From Jaltomata sinuosa (taxonomy: Eukaryota; Streptophyta; Magnoliopsida; Solanales; Solanaceae), in the NCBI GenBank assembly GCA_003996215.1, contig QJPP01007525.1:2170001-2234000 (forward strand): a stretch of DNA of 64,000 bases. The letters run 5' to 3'. The notes beneath the pieces were generated by a model. That model was given only the letters and a program-made list of their open reading frames with translations. It was not told the origin of the DNA and ran no database searches. Shown here one piece after another: positions 63,601 through 64,000 of this stretch. Position 1 is the stretch's first letter. Every line of letters starts with the position of its first letter. Position numbers and translations under genes: made by a program.

Positions 63601-64000
63601 AATAAAACTACATCATCAACTCACATGAACTTCGTTTTCATCTTTAAGCAATCACACCCAACAATGGATGAAAAAAGAAATAGAATCTAGAAAAGTATAA
63701 AGCTGGCCAAATCATTTGCCAATACAAAAAAGGGAACCAAAGATAAAGGGAGCTGGCTCAATCTTTTTTTACCTAAATAAATAAAAGAGAAAAACAAGTT
63801 GTTAAAGTAACGGCCAGAGATATCACAGCAGTAGCGAGAAACTGAGTTTAAAAAAGAAAAAAATATGCAACATGCAAGGGGGTGGGGGAGTAGAGGGGCA
63901 AATAGAAAAAACATATTTTTCGACTCTCCTACTTGATGTTACAATACCCTCCTAAGGGCTATATTAGTATCCTAGGGACCTTTGGGGGGGGCATCATCTC
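60600..64000. other. AT-rich intergenic DNA
   Basis: No gene is supported. Very AT-rich with scattered repeats: a G-rich MITE relative at about 62960-63170 (see 18385), a Stowaway MITE at 63171-63283, a (CAT/CAC)n stretch at about 63503-63521 and short G-runs near 63880 and 63985. The 105-codon frame at 60590-60907 has no recognised domain. Confidence 0.6.
63171..63283. mobile_element. Stowaway MITE
   Basis: Flanked by TA. The left end tactccctccgtttcagta is the widespread Stowaway terminus, and the right end aaaatgaagagagta is its degenerate inverse. About 113 bp. Confidence 0.75.

Noticed and set aside
1..64000. CRISPR arrays, prokaryotic defence or phage genes
   Set aside because: No regularly spaced repeats and no bacterial-type operons. 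The DNA is plainly plant nuclear.

Overview
The window is nuclear DNA from a plant, most likely a member of the Solanaceae. The genes are intron-rich and AT-rich, and the introns are full of degenerate transposable elements. Several of these look like Solanaceae families: RTE-type LINEs and SINE-like fragments ending in (TTG)n, tRNA-headed SINEs, short copia and TRIM-like elements, and many MITEs. The family-level placement is inference from the repeats; no species is claimed. I saw no prokaryotic, organellar or viral gene cluster.

Layout. (1) 1476-19649 (+): a GATA-zinc-finger gene of the GATA26/27 type, with five small exons spread over 18 kb. The introns hold an L1-type LINE, two RTE LINE fragments, SINE and LTR remnants, and a complete but degenerate copia element (14245-17962) with matching target-site duplications. 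The predicted 294-aa protein ends in an AT-hook. (2) 19650-24561: intergenic DNA with foldback and TIR elements. (3) 24562-30901 (+): a PYM/WIBG homologue (exon-junction-complex disassembly), four exons, 225 aa. (4) 31896-34666 (-): an MRTO4/Mrt4 homologue (60S ribosome assembly), eight exons, 229 aa, with one GC-AG intron and a promoter rich in GGCCCA/TGGGCC (site II) motifs. (5) 36544-55400 (+): separase (ESP1/AESP type), about 28 exons and about 2,120-2,130 aa, with the catalytic His/Cys pair and an exact E2F-type site 100 bp upstream of the ATG. (6) 56336-57433 (-): a DUF1644 zinc-finger protein, intronless CDS of 365 aa, with a probable 2.8-kb intron in its 5' UTR. (7) About 60450-64000: AT-rich intergenic DNA with MITEs.

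PYM and MRTO4 converge, MRTO4 and separase diverge (start codons 1.9 kb apart), and separase and the DUF1644 gene converge. These are independent housekeeping or regulatory genes, not a pathway cluster. I assembled exon models by hand from splice consensus, reading-frame continuity and family similarity. Codon phase closes throughout GATA, PYM, MRTO4 and separase except at one separase junction (exon 4/5). I found no convincing new biological system. The most interesting points are the GATA plus AT-hook protein with a possible tandem 3' splice site, a duplicated splice donor in the same gene, a GC-AG intron in MRTO4, a 26-nt LINE/SINE 3'-end insertion with 14-bp target-site duplications, and an exact 170-bp tandem duplication in a separase intron.
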